Source: an uncultured Alphaproteobacteria bacterium
Lineage (GTDB): Bacteria; Pseudomonadota; Alphaproteobacteria; SP197
Assembly: GCA_958295695.1 (NCBI GenBank)
Contig: OY282363.1
Location: 310,001 to 374,000, forward strand
Length of the DNA: 64,000 bases
Direction: 5' to 3'
Below the pieces are notes generated by a model. It was not told where the DNA came from and made no database searches. It saw nothing but the letters and a program-made list of their open reading frames with translations. Below are positions 16,815-27,051 of the stretch, in pieces. The position numbers and the translations under genes were made by a program. Positions within the stretch are counted from its first letter, which is position 1. Every line of letters starts with the position of its first letter.

Positions 16815-17981
16815 ATGAAGATCGACCGCATCGTCGCCGCGCCGCTGAGGCCCGGCTGCGCGCTCGACCGCGCCACGTCGCCGCGCACGTCGGGCGGGGC
16901 GGGGACCGACGCCGGCAACACGCTGGCCCGGTACCGCGAGTTCTCCGGCGCCGGGAGCTTTCACGACACCGCCTGGCCGCCCGCGCTCTGCCTCGCCTTC
17001 GCCGAGGGCGGCGCATGGGGCATGGGCCTGACCGACGCGGCCGACCCGGTCGTCCCCCTGATCAACGACTTTCTCGCCCCGCTGGCGGTGGGCGAGAACG
17101 CCATGGCGACCGAACGCATCTGGGACCTGATGTTCCGCCACGCCAGCCGCTATGGCGTGGGCGGCCTCGCGAGCTACGCGATCAGCGCCGTCGATCTGGC
17201 GCTCTGGGACCTCAAGGGCAAGCTGCTCGGCCGGCCGGTCTACGAGCTGATGGGCGGACCGGCGCGGGACCGTATCTGCTGCTACGCCACCGGCTGGGAG
17301 GTCGACTGGCTGCTCGAATGCGGCTTCGGGGCGATCAAGCTGGCCTGCCCGCTCGCCGAGGCGCGGGGCGTCGCCGCGCTCGACGCGGTCGAGGCGCTCG
17401 TGGCCGGAACCCGCGACGCGGTCGGCGACGGACGCGAGCTGATGCTCGACTGCTGGCCGGTCGGCGACGTCGAGTTCATGGTGCGGCTGGCGGAACGCCT
17501 CAGGCCCTATCGCCTGAAATGGCTGGAGGACTTCCTCTATCCCGAGGACATGGCGGGCTTCGAGGACATGCGCCGGCGCGCGCCATGGCAGACGCTGGCG
17601 ACCGGCGAGCGGTGGTTCACGCACCTGCCCTTCGGCGAGGCGGCGGCGCGGCGCACCATCGACATCTTCCAGCCCGACATCCGCTGGGTCGGCGGCGCCA
17701 CGGCCTGCCTCAAGATCGGCCACATCGCCGAGGGCGCGGGCCTCCAGGTCGCGATCCACGGCGGCGTCAACGATTCCTACGGCCAGCACGCCTGCCACGC
17801 CATGCCGTCCAACACCTGGGGCGAGCTCTTCGTCGACTCGGGCCCCGGCGTGCCGCTCGAGGAGGGCTGGCGCCCGACGCCCGGCATGGCCGTGCCGAAG
17901 GACGGCTGGCTGGTCCCTTCCGACGCGCCCGGCTTCGGCGTCGAACTCGGCCTCGACGAGCTCGAGGACATGACGGCCTAG
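16815..17981 (+). CDS. Enolase-superfamily dehydratase, L-rhamnonate dehydratase-like
   Basis: This 388-residue protein has the capping domain plus TIM barrel of the mandelate racemase/enolase group. The barrel shows GAIKLACPL (Lys), the metal ligands in MLDCWP (Asp), KWLEDFLYP (Glu) and TGERWF (Glu), and the general-acid IHGG. The LEDFLYPED segment and the GERWFTHL strand are close to rhamnonate dehydratase and D-galactonate-type sugar-acid dehydratases. It likely dehydrates an acid sugar in the cytoplasm, Mg2+ dependent. Substrate is inferred. It converges with the next minus-strand gene, leaving 23 bases. Confidence 0.85.
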   Translation: MKIDRIVAAPLRPGCALDRATSPRTSGGAGTDAGNTLARYREFSGAGSFHDTAWPPALCLAFAEGGAWGMGLTDAADPVVPLINDFLAPLAVGENAMATERIWDLMFRHASRYGVGGLASYAISAVDLALWDLKGKLLGRPVYELMGGPARDRICCYATGWEVDWLLECGFGAIKLACPLAEARGVAALDAVEALVAGTRDAVGDGRELMLDCWPVGDVEFMVRLAERLRPYRLKWLEDFLYPEDMAGFEDMRRRAPWQTLATGERWFTHLPFGEAAARRTIDIFQPDIRWVGGATACLKIGHIAEGAGLQVAIHGGVNDSYGQHACHAMPSNTWGELFVDSGPGVPLEEGWRPTPGMAVPKDGWLVPSDAPGFGVELGLDELEDMTA

Positions 17982-18004
17982 ATCCGTCCCGCGAGGGACT
18001 CGTT

Positions 18005-19099
18005 CTAACGCGCAGCGGAGGCCACGATCTCCAGCAGGAGGCGGGCGCGGTCGTCCATGTCGCCGGGGGCGAGCGGCTCGGCCAGGCGCGGATCGACCTT
18101 GCCGGCGTGCGCGCGGGCGGCCTCGGTGAAACGGACCGTGCCGTCGGCCTCGACCGCCTCGACGCCGTCGAGCCGGCCCATGGCCGCGTTGAACGCGACC
18201 GCCTCGTCCCTCGCGACGCCCGGCGGCAGGTCGAGGGCGACCTCGCCCGCCCCGATGCGCAGGGGATAGCCCCCCGGCAGGCCGAAGGGCGCGGGCGCGG
18301 AGAAGCGGATCTCGGGCCCGTCGGGCAGGAGCGCCGACAGGACCGGAAGCGCCGAGGCGGCGGTCAGCACGTTGTAGATCGGCCCCGGAGCGAAGGGGCG
18401 TCCCTCATAGGCCAGGCGGTCGTCCCTCTCGCCGTTCTCGCCGAGATAGACGCGGACCGCCTCGCCCGGATCGTCCGGGAACCGGGCCCGCATCGCGCCG
18501 TAGACGTGGCAGTGGTGGCCGACCAGGCGCATCGGCGGCGGTTCGCCGGCACGATCGCCGGCCGCCTCGCGGCGCGCCCGCCAGGCCGAGCGCGCGCGCA
18601 GCAGATGCATCGAGACGTTCCCCAGCCCCACCGTGGGCGCGAGGCCCCGGGCGGCGAGGACCGGGTGCGTCACGTCCGGCGCGGAGATGTTGGCGACGGG
18701 ACAGGCGAGGCCGACATCCCTCGCCGCCCGCATGACGTTGGTCAGCACCGGAAGCTGGTTCGGGAGCTGGACGCCGATGCCCGCGGCCGAGAGATGCCGG
18801 AGGACCGGGTGGCCGCTCCCGATGACCGCCCAGGGCCCGAAGAGGCTGGCGGACTGCACGACGAGGTCGGGGCCGGCGGCGCGCAGCAGGCGGGCCACGG
18901 CGGCCCGGTCGCGGCCGTCGAGCTCGACCAGCTCGACGCGGCAGAAGTGCGCCGAGTCCAGCATGGCGACGCGGTCGCGCAGGCGCGACGCGCCGACGCT
19001 GGCGAGCACCAGCCGGTCGAGCCGGCCCTGCGTGAGCAGCCCCTCGGCCATCCGCAGGCCCATGTCGCCCGCGCCGATGACGACGGCGGTTCCCGCCAT
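18005..19099 (-). CDS. Saccharopine dehydrogenase-like NAD(P)-binding oxidoreductase
   Basis: This 364-residue protein starts with a Rossmann motif (TAVVIGAGDMGLRMAEGLL) and a nucleotide-binding half with LVVQSASLFGPWAVIG. The second half resembles the saccharopine dehydrogenase-like fold with GHHCHVYGAMRAR and GPIYNVLTAASALPVL. The reaction is unknown; the family reduces imines or carries polyamine or opine chemistry. It is 26 bases downstream of the dimethylglycine-dehydrogenase-like gene on the same strand, so the two form an operon, which suggests amine or imino-acid catabolism. Confidence 0.75.
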   Translation of the reverse strand: MAGTAVVIGAGDMGLRMAEGLLTQGRLDRLVLASVGASRLRDRVAMLDSAHFCRVELVELDGRDRAAVARLLRAAGPDLVVQSASLFGPWAVIGSGHPVLRHLSAAGIGVQLPNQLPVLTNVMRAARDVGLACPVANISAPDVTHPVLAARGLAPTVGLGNVSMHLLRARSAWRARREAAGDRAGEPPPMRLVGHHCHVYGAMRARFPDDPGEAVRVYLGENGERDDRLAYEGRPFAPGPIYNVLTAASALPVLSALLPDGPEIRFSAPAPFGLPGGYPLRIGAGEVALDLPPGVARDEAVAFNAAMGRLDGVEAVEADGTVRFTEAARAHAGKVDPRLAEPLAPGDMDDRARLLLEIVASAAR

Positions 19100-19125
19100 G
19101 CCCCTGCCTCCCTTCCCGGCGGCGG

Positions 19126-21537
19126 TCAGGACCGCATCCTGCCCCCGCTGGAGTCGTAGAGCGGTTCGCCGAGGACCTCGGCGGGAACCCTCTCGCCGAG
19201 GATCTCGACCTCCACGCGGGCGCCGGCGCCGGCCAGCGCCGCGGGCACGTATCCCATGGCCACGGACTTCTTCGCGTGGTGGGCGTAGCCGCCCGAGGAG
19301 ACGTGGCCGACCGCCTCGCCGTCCTTCAGGATCGCCTCGTCGCCGGAGGCGTCGATATCGTCGGTTTCGACGACCATGGCCGCCAGACGCCTGGCCGGAC
19401 CGGCCTCCCGCTCCGCCAGCGCGGCCTCCTTGCCGACGAAGTCCTTGTCCCAGTCGATGAAGGCGTCCAGCCCGCTTTCGGCCGCCGTGAAGTCGGGGCG
19501 GAAGTCGAGCGCCCAGGCGCCCCAGCTCTTCTCCAGGCGCAGGCTCGTCATGGCGCGGGCGCCGTACCAGCGCAGCCCGAGGCCGGCGCCCGCCTCCTCG
19601 ACCGCTTCCGCGAGGCGCAGGAGATACGCCGGCTCGCAATAGAGCTCGTAGCCCAGTTCCCCGGAGAACGAGACCCGGTTGAGGTGGACCGGAACGCCGC
19701 CCGCGAACGTGAGCCTGGCGTCGCGGAAGCGGAGCGCCTCGCCCGAGACGTCGTCGCGCGCGATCGCCGCCAGCAGGTCGCGGGAGTTGGGCCCCGAGAC
19801 CGCGACGCCGTGCAGCTCGTTCGAGCGGTTGCGGTAGGTCACGCCGGCCTCCGGCATGCGCGCCTCGAACCAGCGGCGGTGGGCCTCCTGCATGGCGCCC
19901 GAGCCGAACAGCACGAAATGGTCGTCGGCGAGGCAGGCGATCGTGAGGTCGCCGTAGAGCCGGCCCTTCGGCGTGAGCATGGGCGTCAGCGCGAGGCGGC
20001 CCGGCCTCGGCGTCCGGCCCGCGAGCGTCCCGTCCAGGAAGCCGCGCGCGCCGGGGCCGCGGAAGTCGTGCTTGGCGAAGCTGGCGATCTCGACCGCGCC
20101 GACGGCCGTGCGCACCGCCTCCACTTCCCGGGCGACGTAGCCGTGGGCGCGGCCGCGCCGGAAGGTCGGCTCCTCGTGGGCGTCGTCCGGCCCGTCGGCG
20201 AACCACAGCGCGTTCTCCAGCCCGAAGGCCTGGCCCCATACCGCGCCCCTGGCGGCGAGCCTGTCGTAGAGCGCCGTCGTCATCTGCCGCCGGCCCTTGG
20301 GCAGGGTCTCGTTGGGAAAGGTCATGACGAAGCGGCGCTCGTAGTTCTCCGCGCTTTTCGTCGTGCCCCAGTCGGGCGTGGCGAAATCGCCGAAGCGCGC
20401 CACGTCCATGGCCCAGACGTCGATCGAGGGTTCGCCCTCGACCATCCACTCCGCCATGCACAGGCCCACCCCGCCGGCCTGGCAGAAGCCCGCCATGACG
20501 CCCACGGCCACCCAGTAGTTCCGCATTCCGGGCACGGGACCGATCATGGGGTTGCCGTCGGGTCCGAACGTGAAGGGGCCGTTGACGATGGTCTTGACGC
20601 CCGCCTTGCCGAGGGCGGGGATGCGCTCGAAGCCGAGCTCGAGCCGGTCGGCGATGTTGTCGAGCCTGGGAGGCAGGAGCTCGTGGCCGAAGTCCATCGG
20701 CGTGCCGGCGACCGACCAGGGCGTGGCGCGCGGCTCGTAGGTGCCGAGCAGCATGCCGCCGCCTTCCTGGCGGAAGTACATGTTGCCCTCGTAGTCGATG
20801 CCCGCGGGCAGCCGTTCGGCGCGCCCGGCGATCTCGGGGATGTCCTCGGTGACGAGGTAGTGGTGCTCCATGGGCTGCACCGGCAGGTGGAGCCCGGCCA
20901 TGCGGCCCACCTCGCGGGCCCACAGCCCGCCCGCGTTGACGACATGCTCGGCCCTGACCGTGCCCTTCTCCGTCACCACGTCCCACGCGCCGTCGGGCCG
21001 CGGGTTGGTCTCGACGACCGGCGTATGGGTCCGGTAGTCGGCGCCCAGCGCCCGGGCCGCCCTGGCGTAGGCATGGGTCACGCCGGAGGGGTCGATGTCG
21101 CCGTCGAGCGGGTCCCAGAGCGCGGCGATGTAGCGTTTCGGATCGATCAGCGGATGGCGGCGCGCCGCCTCCTCGACGCCGATGAACTCCTGGTCGAGAC
21201 CCATCGCGCGCGCCTTGGACCGCTCGCGCTTCAGGTAGTCGCGCCAGACATCGTTGGAGGCGAGATAGAAGCCGCCCGTGTTGTGGAGTCCGACGGACTG
21301 GCCCGAGAGTTCCTCGAGCTCCGCGTAGAGGCCGATCGTGTAGCCCTGCAGGCGGGAGATGTTGGGATCGGACGAGATCGTGTGGATCTGGCCCGCGGCG
21401 TGCCAGGACGAACCGGAGGCGAGCGCGTCGCGCTCCAGCAGCAGCGCGTCCTTCCAGCCGAGCTTGGCCAGGTGGAACAGGATCGAACAGCCGACGACCC
21501 CGCCGCCGATGACGACGGCCCTGGCCCGGTCCCGCAT
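19126..21537 (-). CDS. FAD-dependent dimethylglycine/sarcosine dehydrogenase-like protein with GcvT domain
   Basis: This 803-residue protein fuses a DAO-type FAD oxidase (residues 1-380, dinucleotide motif VVIGGGVVGCSILFHLAKLG, HAAGQIHTIS for FAD linkage, GPDGNPMIGPVPG) to a FAO/GcvT folate domain (residues about 430-800, with FFxxx ELGYELYCEP and WDKDFVGKEAAL). The family removes N-methyl groups from dimethylglycine or sarcosine and passes the one-carbon unit to tetrahydrofolate. Size and layout match bacterial and mitochondrial DMGDH. The His that covalently binds FAD in DMGDH may be the one in SSWHAAG. It leads an operon with the saccharopine-dehydrogenase-like gene. Confidence 0.9.
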   Translation of the reverse strand: MRDRARAVVIGGGVVGCSILFHLAKLGWKDALLLERDALASGSSWHAAGQIHTISSDPNISRLQGYTIGLYAELEELSGQSVGLHNTGGFYLASNDVWRDYLKRERSKARAMGLDQEFIGVEEAARRHPLIDPKRYIAALWDPLDGDIDPSGVTHAYARAARALGADYRTHTPVVETNPRPDGAWDVVTEKGTVRAEHVVNAGGLWAREVGRMAGLHLPVQPMEHHYLVTEDIPEIAGRAERLPAGIDYEGNMYFRQEGGGMLLGTYEPRATPWSVAGTPMDFGHELLPPRLDNIADRLELGFERIPALGKAGVKTIVNGPFTFGPDGNPMIGPVPGMRNYWVAVGVMAGFCQAGGVGLCMAEWMVEGEPSIDVWAMDVARFGDFATPDWGTTKSAENYERRFVMTFPNETLPKGRRQMTTALYDRLAARGAVWGQAFGLENALWFADGPDDAHEEPTFRRGRAHGYVAREVEAVRTAVGAVEIASFAKHDFRGPGARGFLDGTLAGRTPRPGRLALTPMLTPKGRLYGDLTIACLADDHFVLFGSGAMQEAHRRWFEARMPEAGVTYRNRSNELHGVAVSGPNSRDLLAAIARDDVSGEALRFRDARLTFAGGVPVHLNRVSFSGELGYELYCEPAYLLRLAEAVEEAGAGLGLRWYGARAMTSLRLEKSWGAWALDFRPDFTAAESGLDAFIDWDKDFVGKEAALAEREAGPARRLAAMVVETDDIDASGDEAILKDGEAVGHVSSGGYAHHAKKSVAMGYVPAALAGAGARVEVEILGERVPAEVLGEPLYDSSGGRMRS

Positions 21538-21722
21538 GGCGTCCTCCCGCGTCTTTCGCGGGCACTGTTAGCGCCTGCGCGGCGCGAGGTCGAGAGGACG
21601 GATCGCCCGGCGGGCCGTCCGGGCGATCCGCGCGATGACGCCGGGCCGGTCGTCCCGGCGTTCGGTCCGGACCGGGCCGTCGCGCCGGTCGACCGTCGTT
21701 CCGCCGGAGGCCGGATCCGCGT

Positions 21723-22637
21723 CTACGCGCGCGGGTGGGCGTCGCGGTAGACTTTCAGAAGCGCCTCGGCGTCGACAGCCGTGTAGCGCTGGGTCGTGGA
21801 CAGGCTGGCGTGGCCCAGGAGTTCCTGGATCGTGCGCAGGTCGGCGCCGCGGCCCAGGAGGTGGGTCGCGAAGCTGTGGCGCATGGCGTGCGGCGTCGCG
21901 CTGGCCGGGAGCCCCAGCATGGCGCGGATCTCGCGGAAACGCCGCTGGGCGACCGACGGGTCGAGGCGGCCTCCCCTCGCGCCGAGGAAGAGCGGGGACC
22001 GGGACGGCGCGCCGTCGGGACGGGCCGCGAGATAGGTCCGGATCGCGTCGCGCACCCGGGGCAGCAGCGGCGCGACCCGTTCCTTGCCGCCCTTGCCCGC
22101 GATCCTCATGGTCTCGCCGGCGTCCCGCGCATGGCGCACGTCGAGCGCGAGCGCCTCGCCGAGACGCAGGCCGCCGCCGTAGAGCAGCATCAGCAGGGCG
22201 AGGTCCCTCCGCCCGATCCAGGCCGGCCGGCCCGGATCGTCGGCGAGCGCCAGGACATCGGTCGCTTCGTCGGGCGCCAGCGGGCGCGGCACCTGCCGCG
22301 GCAGTTTCGGCGCGCGGATCCGGCCGACCGCGGGGTTGGAGACCGCGCCCCGGCGGTCGAGGTGGCGGAAGAAGCTCTTCACCGACGAAAGCGCCCGCGC
22401 CGTGGAACTCCTGGCGAGGCCCTCGCGGGCGCGGTGCGCGAGCCACGACCGGAAGTCGGCCGGTTTCAGGGCGGCGAGGTCGGCAAGGTCCGGCGCCGCG
22501 CCCAGATGTCCGGTCAGGAAGGCGAGGAAGGCGCCGAGGTCGCGTCCGTAGGCCAGCACCGTGTGACCGGACGCGCGGCGTTCGCTGGCAAGCTGCTCGC
22601 GCCAGGCCGCGACGGCGTTTTCCAGGTCCCCGGTCAG
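21723..22637 (-). CDS. xerC: Tyrosine recombinase XerC
   Basis: XerC (304 aa) resolves chromosome dimers at dif with XerD. The core-binding domain (residues 1-95, with TVLAYGRDLGAFLAFL and SSVKSFFRHL) is followed by the catalytic domain: LLYGGGLRLGEALAL (Arg), GKGGKERVAPL (Lys), HAMRHSFATHLL (His-x2-Arg) and LGHASLSTTQRYTAVD with the tyrosine nucleophile. No ATG, GTG or TTG lies near the expected start. The frame begins MTGDLENAV-like at CTG 22637, which overlaps the TGA of the upstream DUF484 gene, so I propose a coupled CTG start. The order DUF484-xerC is typical. Confidence 0.92.
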   Translation of the reverse strand: MTGDLENAVAAWREQLASERRASGHTVLAYGRDLGAFLAFLTGHLGAAPDLADLAALKPADFRSWLAHRAREGLARSSTARALSSVKSFFRHLDRRGAVSNPAVGRIRAPKLPRQVPRPLAPDEATDVLALADDPGRPAWIGRRDLALLMLLYGGGLRLGEALALDVRHARDAGETMRIAGKGGKERVAPLLPRVRDAIRTYLAARPDGAPSRSPLFLGARGGRLDPSVAQRRFREIRAMLGLPASATPHAMRHSFATHLLGRGADLRTIQELLGHASLSTTQRYTAVDAEALLKVYRDAHPRA

Positions 22638-23347
22638 GGAGGGAGCTCCAGTTTCCCGCGCAGGCAGCGGTCGAGGACGTTGGCGAGGAAGCGGTAGAGT
22701 CCGACCGGGTCGCCGGGCCGGAAACGCGCGCCGTGGCGCGAACCCAGCGCCAGCAGGCCGGCCGGCAACCCGTCCCGGCCGCCGAACCGCGCCAGCGCCT
22801 CGGACCGGACGAGCGACGCCGCGCCCTCGAACAGGCTTTCGTCCGCCCGGGCCGGCGACCGCAGGAGCACGTCGCGGTCGTCGTCCATCAGCCGGTCGAC
22901 CGCGCCCCGGACCACGCAATGGACGCCGCGGGTCACCCGGGCCCGGCCGTCCGGACATGCGGCCTCGACCGCGACCGCGACGGCGTCGACGCCCAGGAGG
23001 ATCGCGAGGTCCGACGTCGCGATCTCGACCAGCCGGTCGAGGTCGGCCGCGCCGATCATGGCCAGCGCCGCGGCGTGCACGCGGTCCTCGAGGGACCGCT
23101 CGCGCCGGGCGCGCGAGACGAGCTCGTCCCGCTCGCCGCGGACCGCCGCGGCCTCCTCGCGCAGGCGCGCGATCAGGTGGGCCTGCCAGTCCCGCACGTT
23201 GTCGCCCAGCTTCCGCGCGGGCGGGGCGAGGTCGTCGAACAGGCCGGGGTTCCGGTTGAGGAAGTCCGGATGCCGGCGCAGGTAGTCCGCGACCGCCGCC
23301 GGCTCTTCGCTGGCGGGCGCCCGGGCGGGGTCGGACTTGCTCGGCAT
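22634..23347 (-). CDS. DUF484 family protein
   Basis: A 237-residue GAF-like protein. The family opening is clear: VADYLRRHPDFLNRNPGLFDDL, then a coiled-coil of charged helices (residues 50-90) and a GAF-like domain with ALARFGGRDGLPAGLLALGSR. DUF484 proteins are encoded beside xerC in many proteobacteria; their role is unknown, possibly sensing. Its last codons overlap the start of xerC (CTGA), giving a tightly coupled pair. It is 14 bases downstream of the transaldolase gene on the same strand. Confidence 0.9.
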   Translation of the reverse strand: MPSKSDPARAPASEEPAAVADYLRRHPDFLNRNPGLFDDLAPPARKLGDNVRDWQAHLIARLREEAAAVRGERDELVSRARRERSLEDRVHAAALAMIGAADLDRLVEIATSDLAILLGVDAVAVAVEAACPDGRARVTRGVHCVVRGAVDRLMDDDRDVLLRSPARADESLFEGAASLVRSEALARFGGRDGLPAGLLALGSRHGARFRPGDPVGLYRFLANVLDRCLRGKLELPP

Positions 23348-23361
23348 CGTTTCCGGCGATC

Positions 23362-24018
23362 CTAGAGGATCGCCTGGCCCGTCTCGCGCCAGTCGGCGAG
23401 GAAGGCCGCGAGGCCCTTGTCGGTCAACGGGTGGACGGCGAGCTTGCGCAGCACGCCGGGCGGCAGGGTCGCGACGTCGGCGCCGACGAGCGCCGCCTGC
23501 TTGAGGTGGATGGGCGCGCGGATCGAGGCGACGAGGATGTCGGTGTCGATCGAGGCGTAGTTGTCGTAGATCGTCCTGATGTCCGAGATCAGCTCCATGC
23601 CGTCATGGCCGATGTCGTCGAGCCGGCCGACGAAGGGAGAGACGAAGGCGGCCCCCGCCTTGGCCGCCAGCAGGGCCTGGTTGGCCGAGAAGCACAGCGT
23701 CACGTTGACCCGCGTTCCCGAGTCCGAGAGCGCCCTGCAGGTCTTGAGCCCGTCCCAGGTGAGCGGCACCTTGACGGCCACGTTGGGCGCGACGGCGGCG
23801 AGCTTGCGGCCCTCGGCCAGCATCGTCTCGTGGTCGGTCGCGGTCGCTTCGGCGCTCACGGGGCCGGGCACGATCCCGCAGATCTCCTCCAGCACCGCCG
23901 TGAAGTCGCGCCCGGTCCCGGCGACCAGCGAGGGGTTGGTGGTGACGCCGTCCACCATGCCGGTCGCGGCCAGGTCGCGGATCTCGTCCGCGTCGGCGCT
24001 GTCGACGAAGAACTTCAT
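23362..24018 (-). CDS. fsa: Transaldolase, fructose-6-phosphate aldolase-like (TalC/Fsa type)
   Basis: This 218-residue protein is the short type of transaldolase, making a Schiff base through Lys in [13 protein letters not shown]. It starts [16 protein letters not shown] with the family's [15 protein letters not shown], and holds [19 protein letters not shown] and [13 protein letters not shown]. It moves a dihydroxyacetone unit between sugar phosphates in the cytoplasm, linking glycolysis and the pentose phosphate pathway. Length and start are standard. Divergent from priA, the starts lie 83 bases apart. Confidence 0.93.
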   Translation of the reverse strand: MKFFVDSADADEIRDLAATGMVDGVTTNPSLVAGTGRDFTAVLEEICGIVPGPVSAEATATDHETMLAEGRKLAAVAPNVAVKVPLTWDGLKTCRALSDSGTRVNVTLCFSANQALLAAKAGAAFVSPFVGRLDDIGHDGMELISDIRTIYDNYASIDTDILVASIRAPIHLKQAALVGADVATLPPGVLRKLAVHPLTDKGLAAFLADWRETGQAIL

Positions 24019-24101
24019 GGACGCTCCCGGCCCTGCGCGGTTTGTCGAGGCGGGTCCGGCAAGGCGTTGCGGTCCCGCCGGTCCGTGGCAAAGTGTAGCG
24101 G

Positions 24102-26303
24102 ATGCCACAGCGCGACGCCACAGCGCCGGCGGGCCGGGCGGACCCGAGAACGGTGAAGGTCCTCCTGCCCCTGCCGGTTCCAGGCCCCTACGACTATGCG
24201 GTTCCCGACGGAACGGACGCGCCTCCGGGCGCCATCGTGCGCGTGCCGCTGGGCGCGCGCGAGGTCGACGGCGTCGTATGGGGCGAGGGCGGCCGCGGGA
24301 TCGCCGAGGAGAAGCTCCGCGCCATCGCCGGAGTCAGGCCCGCGCCGCCGCTCTCGCGGACCATGCGCCGGTTCATCGCCTGGGTGGCGCGTTACACGGT
24401 CAACAGCGAGAGCAGCGTGCTGCGCATGGCGCTGCGCGCGTCCGAGGCTTTCGACCTTCCCGCGCCGCGCCGCGCCCTGCGCGCGACCGGCGCCGAACCG
24501 CGGCGGATGACGCCGGCGAGGCGGCGCGTCCTCGAATTGATGGCGGACGGCCGCGCGCGTCTGCCGCGCGACGTGGCGCTCGAGGCCGGGGTCGGAGGCT
24601 CGGTCGCCAGGGGACTCGTCTCCGCGGGCGTCCTGGAGGAGGTCGCGCTGCCGCGCCGCGCCGCGGTCGCGCCGCCCGACCCCGACGCGCCCGGCCCGGA
24701 GCTTTCGGAGGACCAGGCCCGGGCGGCGGCCCTGCTGGGCGAGGCCGTGCGGAAGCGGGCCTTCGATCCGGTCGTGCTGGAGGGCGTCACCGGCTCGGGC
24801 AAGACCGAAGTCTATTTCGACGCCATCGCCCAGGCCCTGAAACGGGACCGCCAGGCGCTCGTGCTGCTGCCCGAGATCGCGCTGAGCGCGCAGTTCCTCG
24901 AACGTTTCGAGGCGCGCTTCGGCGCCGCGCCGGCGGTCTGGCATTCGGACGTGCCGCGCGGGCTCAGGCGCGACGTCTGGCGCGGGGCCGCGACGGGCGA
25001 CGTGCGGGTCGTCGCCGGAGCCCGCTCGGCGCTCTTCCTGCCCTTCCGGGAGCTCGGCCTGATCGTCGTCGACGAGGAGCACGACGGCTCCTACAAGCAG
25101 GAGGACGGGGTCTGCTACCACGCCCGGGACATGGCCGTGGCGCGCGCGAGCCTCGAACGGATCCCGGTCGTGCTCTGCTCGGCGACGCCGTCGCTGGAGA
25201 CGCTGGTCAACGTCGACCGCGGACGCTACCGGCGCGTCGGCCTGCCCAGCCGCCACGCCGGCGCCGCGATGCCCGAGATCGCCACGGTCGACATGACGCG
25301 CGCCGCCATGGAGCGGGAGCGCTGGCTCTCGCCGCCGCTGGTCGAGGCGCTCGGGACCTGCCTCGAGAACGGCGAGCAAGCGCTCCTCTACCTGAATCGC
25401 AGGGGCTACGCGCCGCTCACGCTCTGCCGGACGTGCGGGCACCGCCTGGCTTGCCCGAACTGCTCCGCCTGGCTGGTCGAGCACCGCCTCCGGGGCGGGC
25501 TGCAGTGTCATCATTGCGGCCTCCGGTCGGCCAGGCCCGAAGCCTGTCCGCGATGCCGGGCCGCGGACACGCTGGCGGCCTGCGGTCCGGGCGTGGAGCG
25601 GCTGGCCGAGGAGGCGGCCGGGCGGTTCCCCGGCGCCAGGATCGAGATCATGGCCTCGGACACGCTGCTCGGTCCGAACGACGCGGCCGAGCTGGTGGCG
25701 AGGGTCGAACGCCGCGAGGTCGATATCCTGATCGGCACCCAGATGGCCGCCAAGGGGCACCACTTCCCGATGCTGACCCTGGTCGGCGTCGTGGACGCGG
25801 ACCTGGGGCTCGACGGAGGCGATCCCAGGGCCATGGAACGGACCTGGCAGCTCCTCCATCAGGTCTCGGGCCGCGCGGGGCGCGAGGACCGTCCCGGGCG
25901 CGTGCTGCTCCAGACCCACGACCCGCGCCATCCCGTCATGCGGGCGCTGGTCTCCGGGGACCGCGAACGCTTCCTCGAACGCGAGAAGCGGGGGCGCGAG
26001 GAGGCGGGCATGCCGCCCTACGGCCGGCTCGCCGGCGTCGTCGTCTCGGGCCCGGACGAGGACCGGGTCAGGCGCCTCGCCCACGACCTCGCCCGCCACG
26101 CCCCGCGCGGGCCGGGCCTCGACGTGTTCGGCCCCGCGCCCGCGCCCCTGTCGCTCCTGCGCGGACGGTTCCGCTGGCGGCTTCTGGTGAAGGCCGGCCG
26201 CGGGGCGGCGCTCCAGCCGGCGCTGAGGTCCTGGCTGGATCCGGTCCGCCCGCGGGGCGGCCTGAGGCTCCAGGTGGACATCGATCCGCTCAGTTTTCTC
26301 TAG
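24102..26303 (+). CDS. priA: Primosomal replication helicase PriA
   Basis: PriA (733 aa) restarts stalled forks by binding D-loops and loading DnaB. It has an N-terminal DNA-binding domain, then helicase motifs: Walker [16 protein letters not shown] (about residue 225), the DEEH box [13 protein letters not shown], and [10 protein letters not shown]. The zinc-binding region [13 protein letters not shown]...CHHCG...CPRC pairs eight cysteines, unique to PriA. The C-terminal domain ends in [16 protein letters not shown]. It lies directly upstream of atpH, as in many alphaproteobacteria. The start ATG 24102 is the first in frame. Confidence 0.97.
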   Translation: MPQRDATAPAGRADPRTVKVLLPLPVPGPYDYAVPDGTDAPPGAIVRVPLGAREVDGVVWGEGGRGIAEEKLRAIAGVRPAPPLSRTMRRFIAWVARYTVNSESSVLRMALRASEAFDLPAPRRALRATGAEPRRMTPARRRVLELMADGRARLPRDVALEAGVGGSVARGLVSAGVLEEVALPRRAAVAPPDPDAPGPELSEDQARAAALLGEAVRKRAFDPVVLEGVTGSGKTEVYFDAIAQALKRDRQALVLLPEIALSAQFLERFEARFGAAPAVWHSDVPRGLRRDVWRGAATGDVRVVAGARSALFLPFRELGLIVVDEEHDGSYKQEDGVCYHARDMAVARASLERIPVVLCSATPSLETLVNVDRGRYRRVGLPSRHAGAAMPEIATVDMTRAAMERERWLSPPLVEALGTCLENGEQALLYLNRRGYAPLTLCRTCGHRLACPNCSAWLVEHRLRGGLQCHHCGLRSARPEACPRCRAADTLAACGPGVERLAEEAAGRFPGARIEIMASDTLLGPNDAAELVARVERREVDILIGTQMAAKGHHFPMLTLVGVVDADLGLDGGDPRAMERTWQLLHQVSGRAGREDRPGRVLLQTHDPRHPVMRALVSGDRERFLEREKRGREEAGMPPYGRLAGVVVSGPDEDRVRRLAHDLARHAPRGPGLDVFGPAPAPLSLLRGRFRWRLLVKAGRGAALQPALRSWLDPVRPRGGLRLQVDIDPLSFL

Positions 26304-26490
26304 GTGTCCGGGCCTTCCGCGCGAACCGCCCCGGCCGTTGCCGGACTCCTGTTGCATGGCCCGAACCCCTATGTTACCACCGCCGCGGCCTCGCGCTGGA
26401 GGATCGGGGCGCGCTCCTCCGGCATGCCCCGGCACACCGATAAAGACACGGCGCGGACACACCTTTGGCAGGCAAGCGGGGGCGCTTCTC

Positions 26491-27051
26491 TTGGCCACCG
26501 ACGACAGCGCAGTCACGGGCCTTTCGGGCCGCTATGCCCGCGCGCTCTACGAGCTTGCCGACGAGGCCGGGCAACTCGACGCCGTCGCCGACGACCTGCG
26601 CGGCCTGGCGCGCGCCCTCGCGGAATCCGCGGACTTGCGCCGGCTGGTCGAAAGTCCGGTGCTGTCGCGCGACGAGCAGGGACGGGCCATGGCCGCGGTG
26701 ACGGACGCGATGCGGGCGTCGGCCCCGACCCGCAACGCCGTCGGCCTCCTCGCGCGGCAGCGGCGGCTGTTCGCGCTGGAAAGAATCGTCTCCGACTACC
26801 TGCGCCTTCTGGCCGCCCGCCGCGGGGAGACGACGGCCGAGGTCGCCTCGGCCCGTCCGCTCGGCGACGCCGAGCTCGACAAGCTGCGCGCCACGCTGGG
26901 GACCGTCGTCGGCCGCGACGTGACGGTCGAGACCCAGGTCGATCCCGGCCTCCTCGGCGGGCTGGTCGTCCGCGTCGGATCGCGCATGCTGGACGGCTCG
27001 ATCCGCACCAAACTCCAACGCCTCGAGCTCGCGATGAAGGGGGCTGGCTGA
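26491..27051 (+). CDS. atpH: ATP synthase F1 delta subunit
   Basis: The delta subunit (186 aa) is the stalk linking F1 to the peripheral b subunits. The start is TTG 26491, giving the family opening [22 protein letters not shown]; earlier frame is non-coding and the length would be wrong. GGGGG lies about 9 bases upstream. The C-terminal [22 protein letters not shown] is diagnostic. It overlaps atpA by one base (TGATG). The order delta-alpha-gamma-beta-epsilon without F0 genes is the alphaproteobacterial arrangement. Confidence 0.95.
   Translation: MATDDSAVTGLSGRYARALYELADEAGQLDAVADDLRGLARALAESADLRRLVESPVLSRDEQGRAMAAVTDAMRASAPTRNAVGLLARQRRLFALERIVSDYLRLLAARRGETTAEVASARPLGDAELDKLRATLGTVVGRDVTVETQVDPGLLGGLVVRVGSRMLDGSIRTKLQRLELAMKGAG

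Noticed and set aside
26304..26490. Extended atpH start from 26338
   Set aside because: The extra 51 residues are not conserved and Pro/Arg-rich; TTG 26491 gives the family length.
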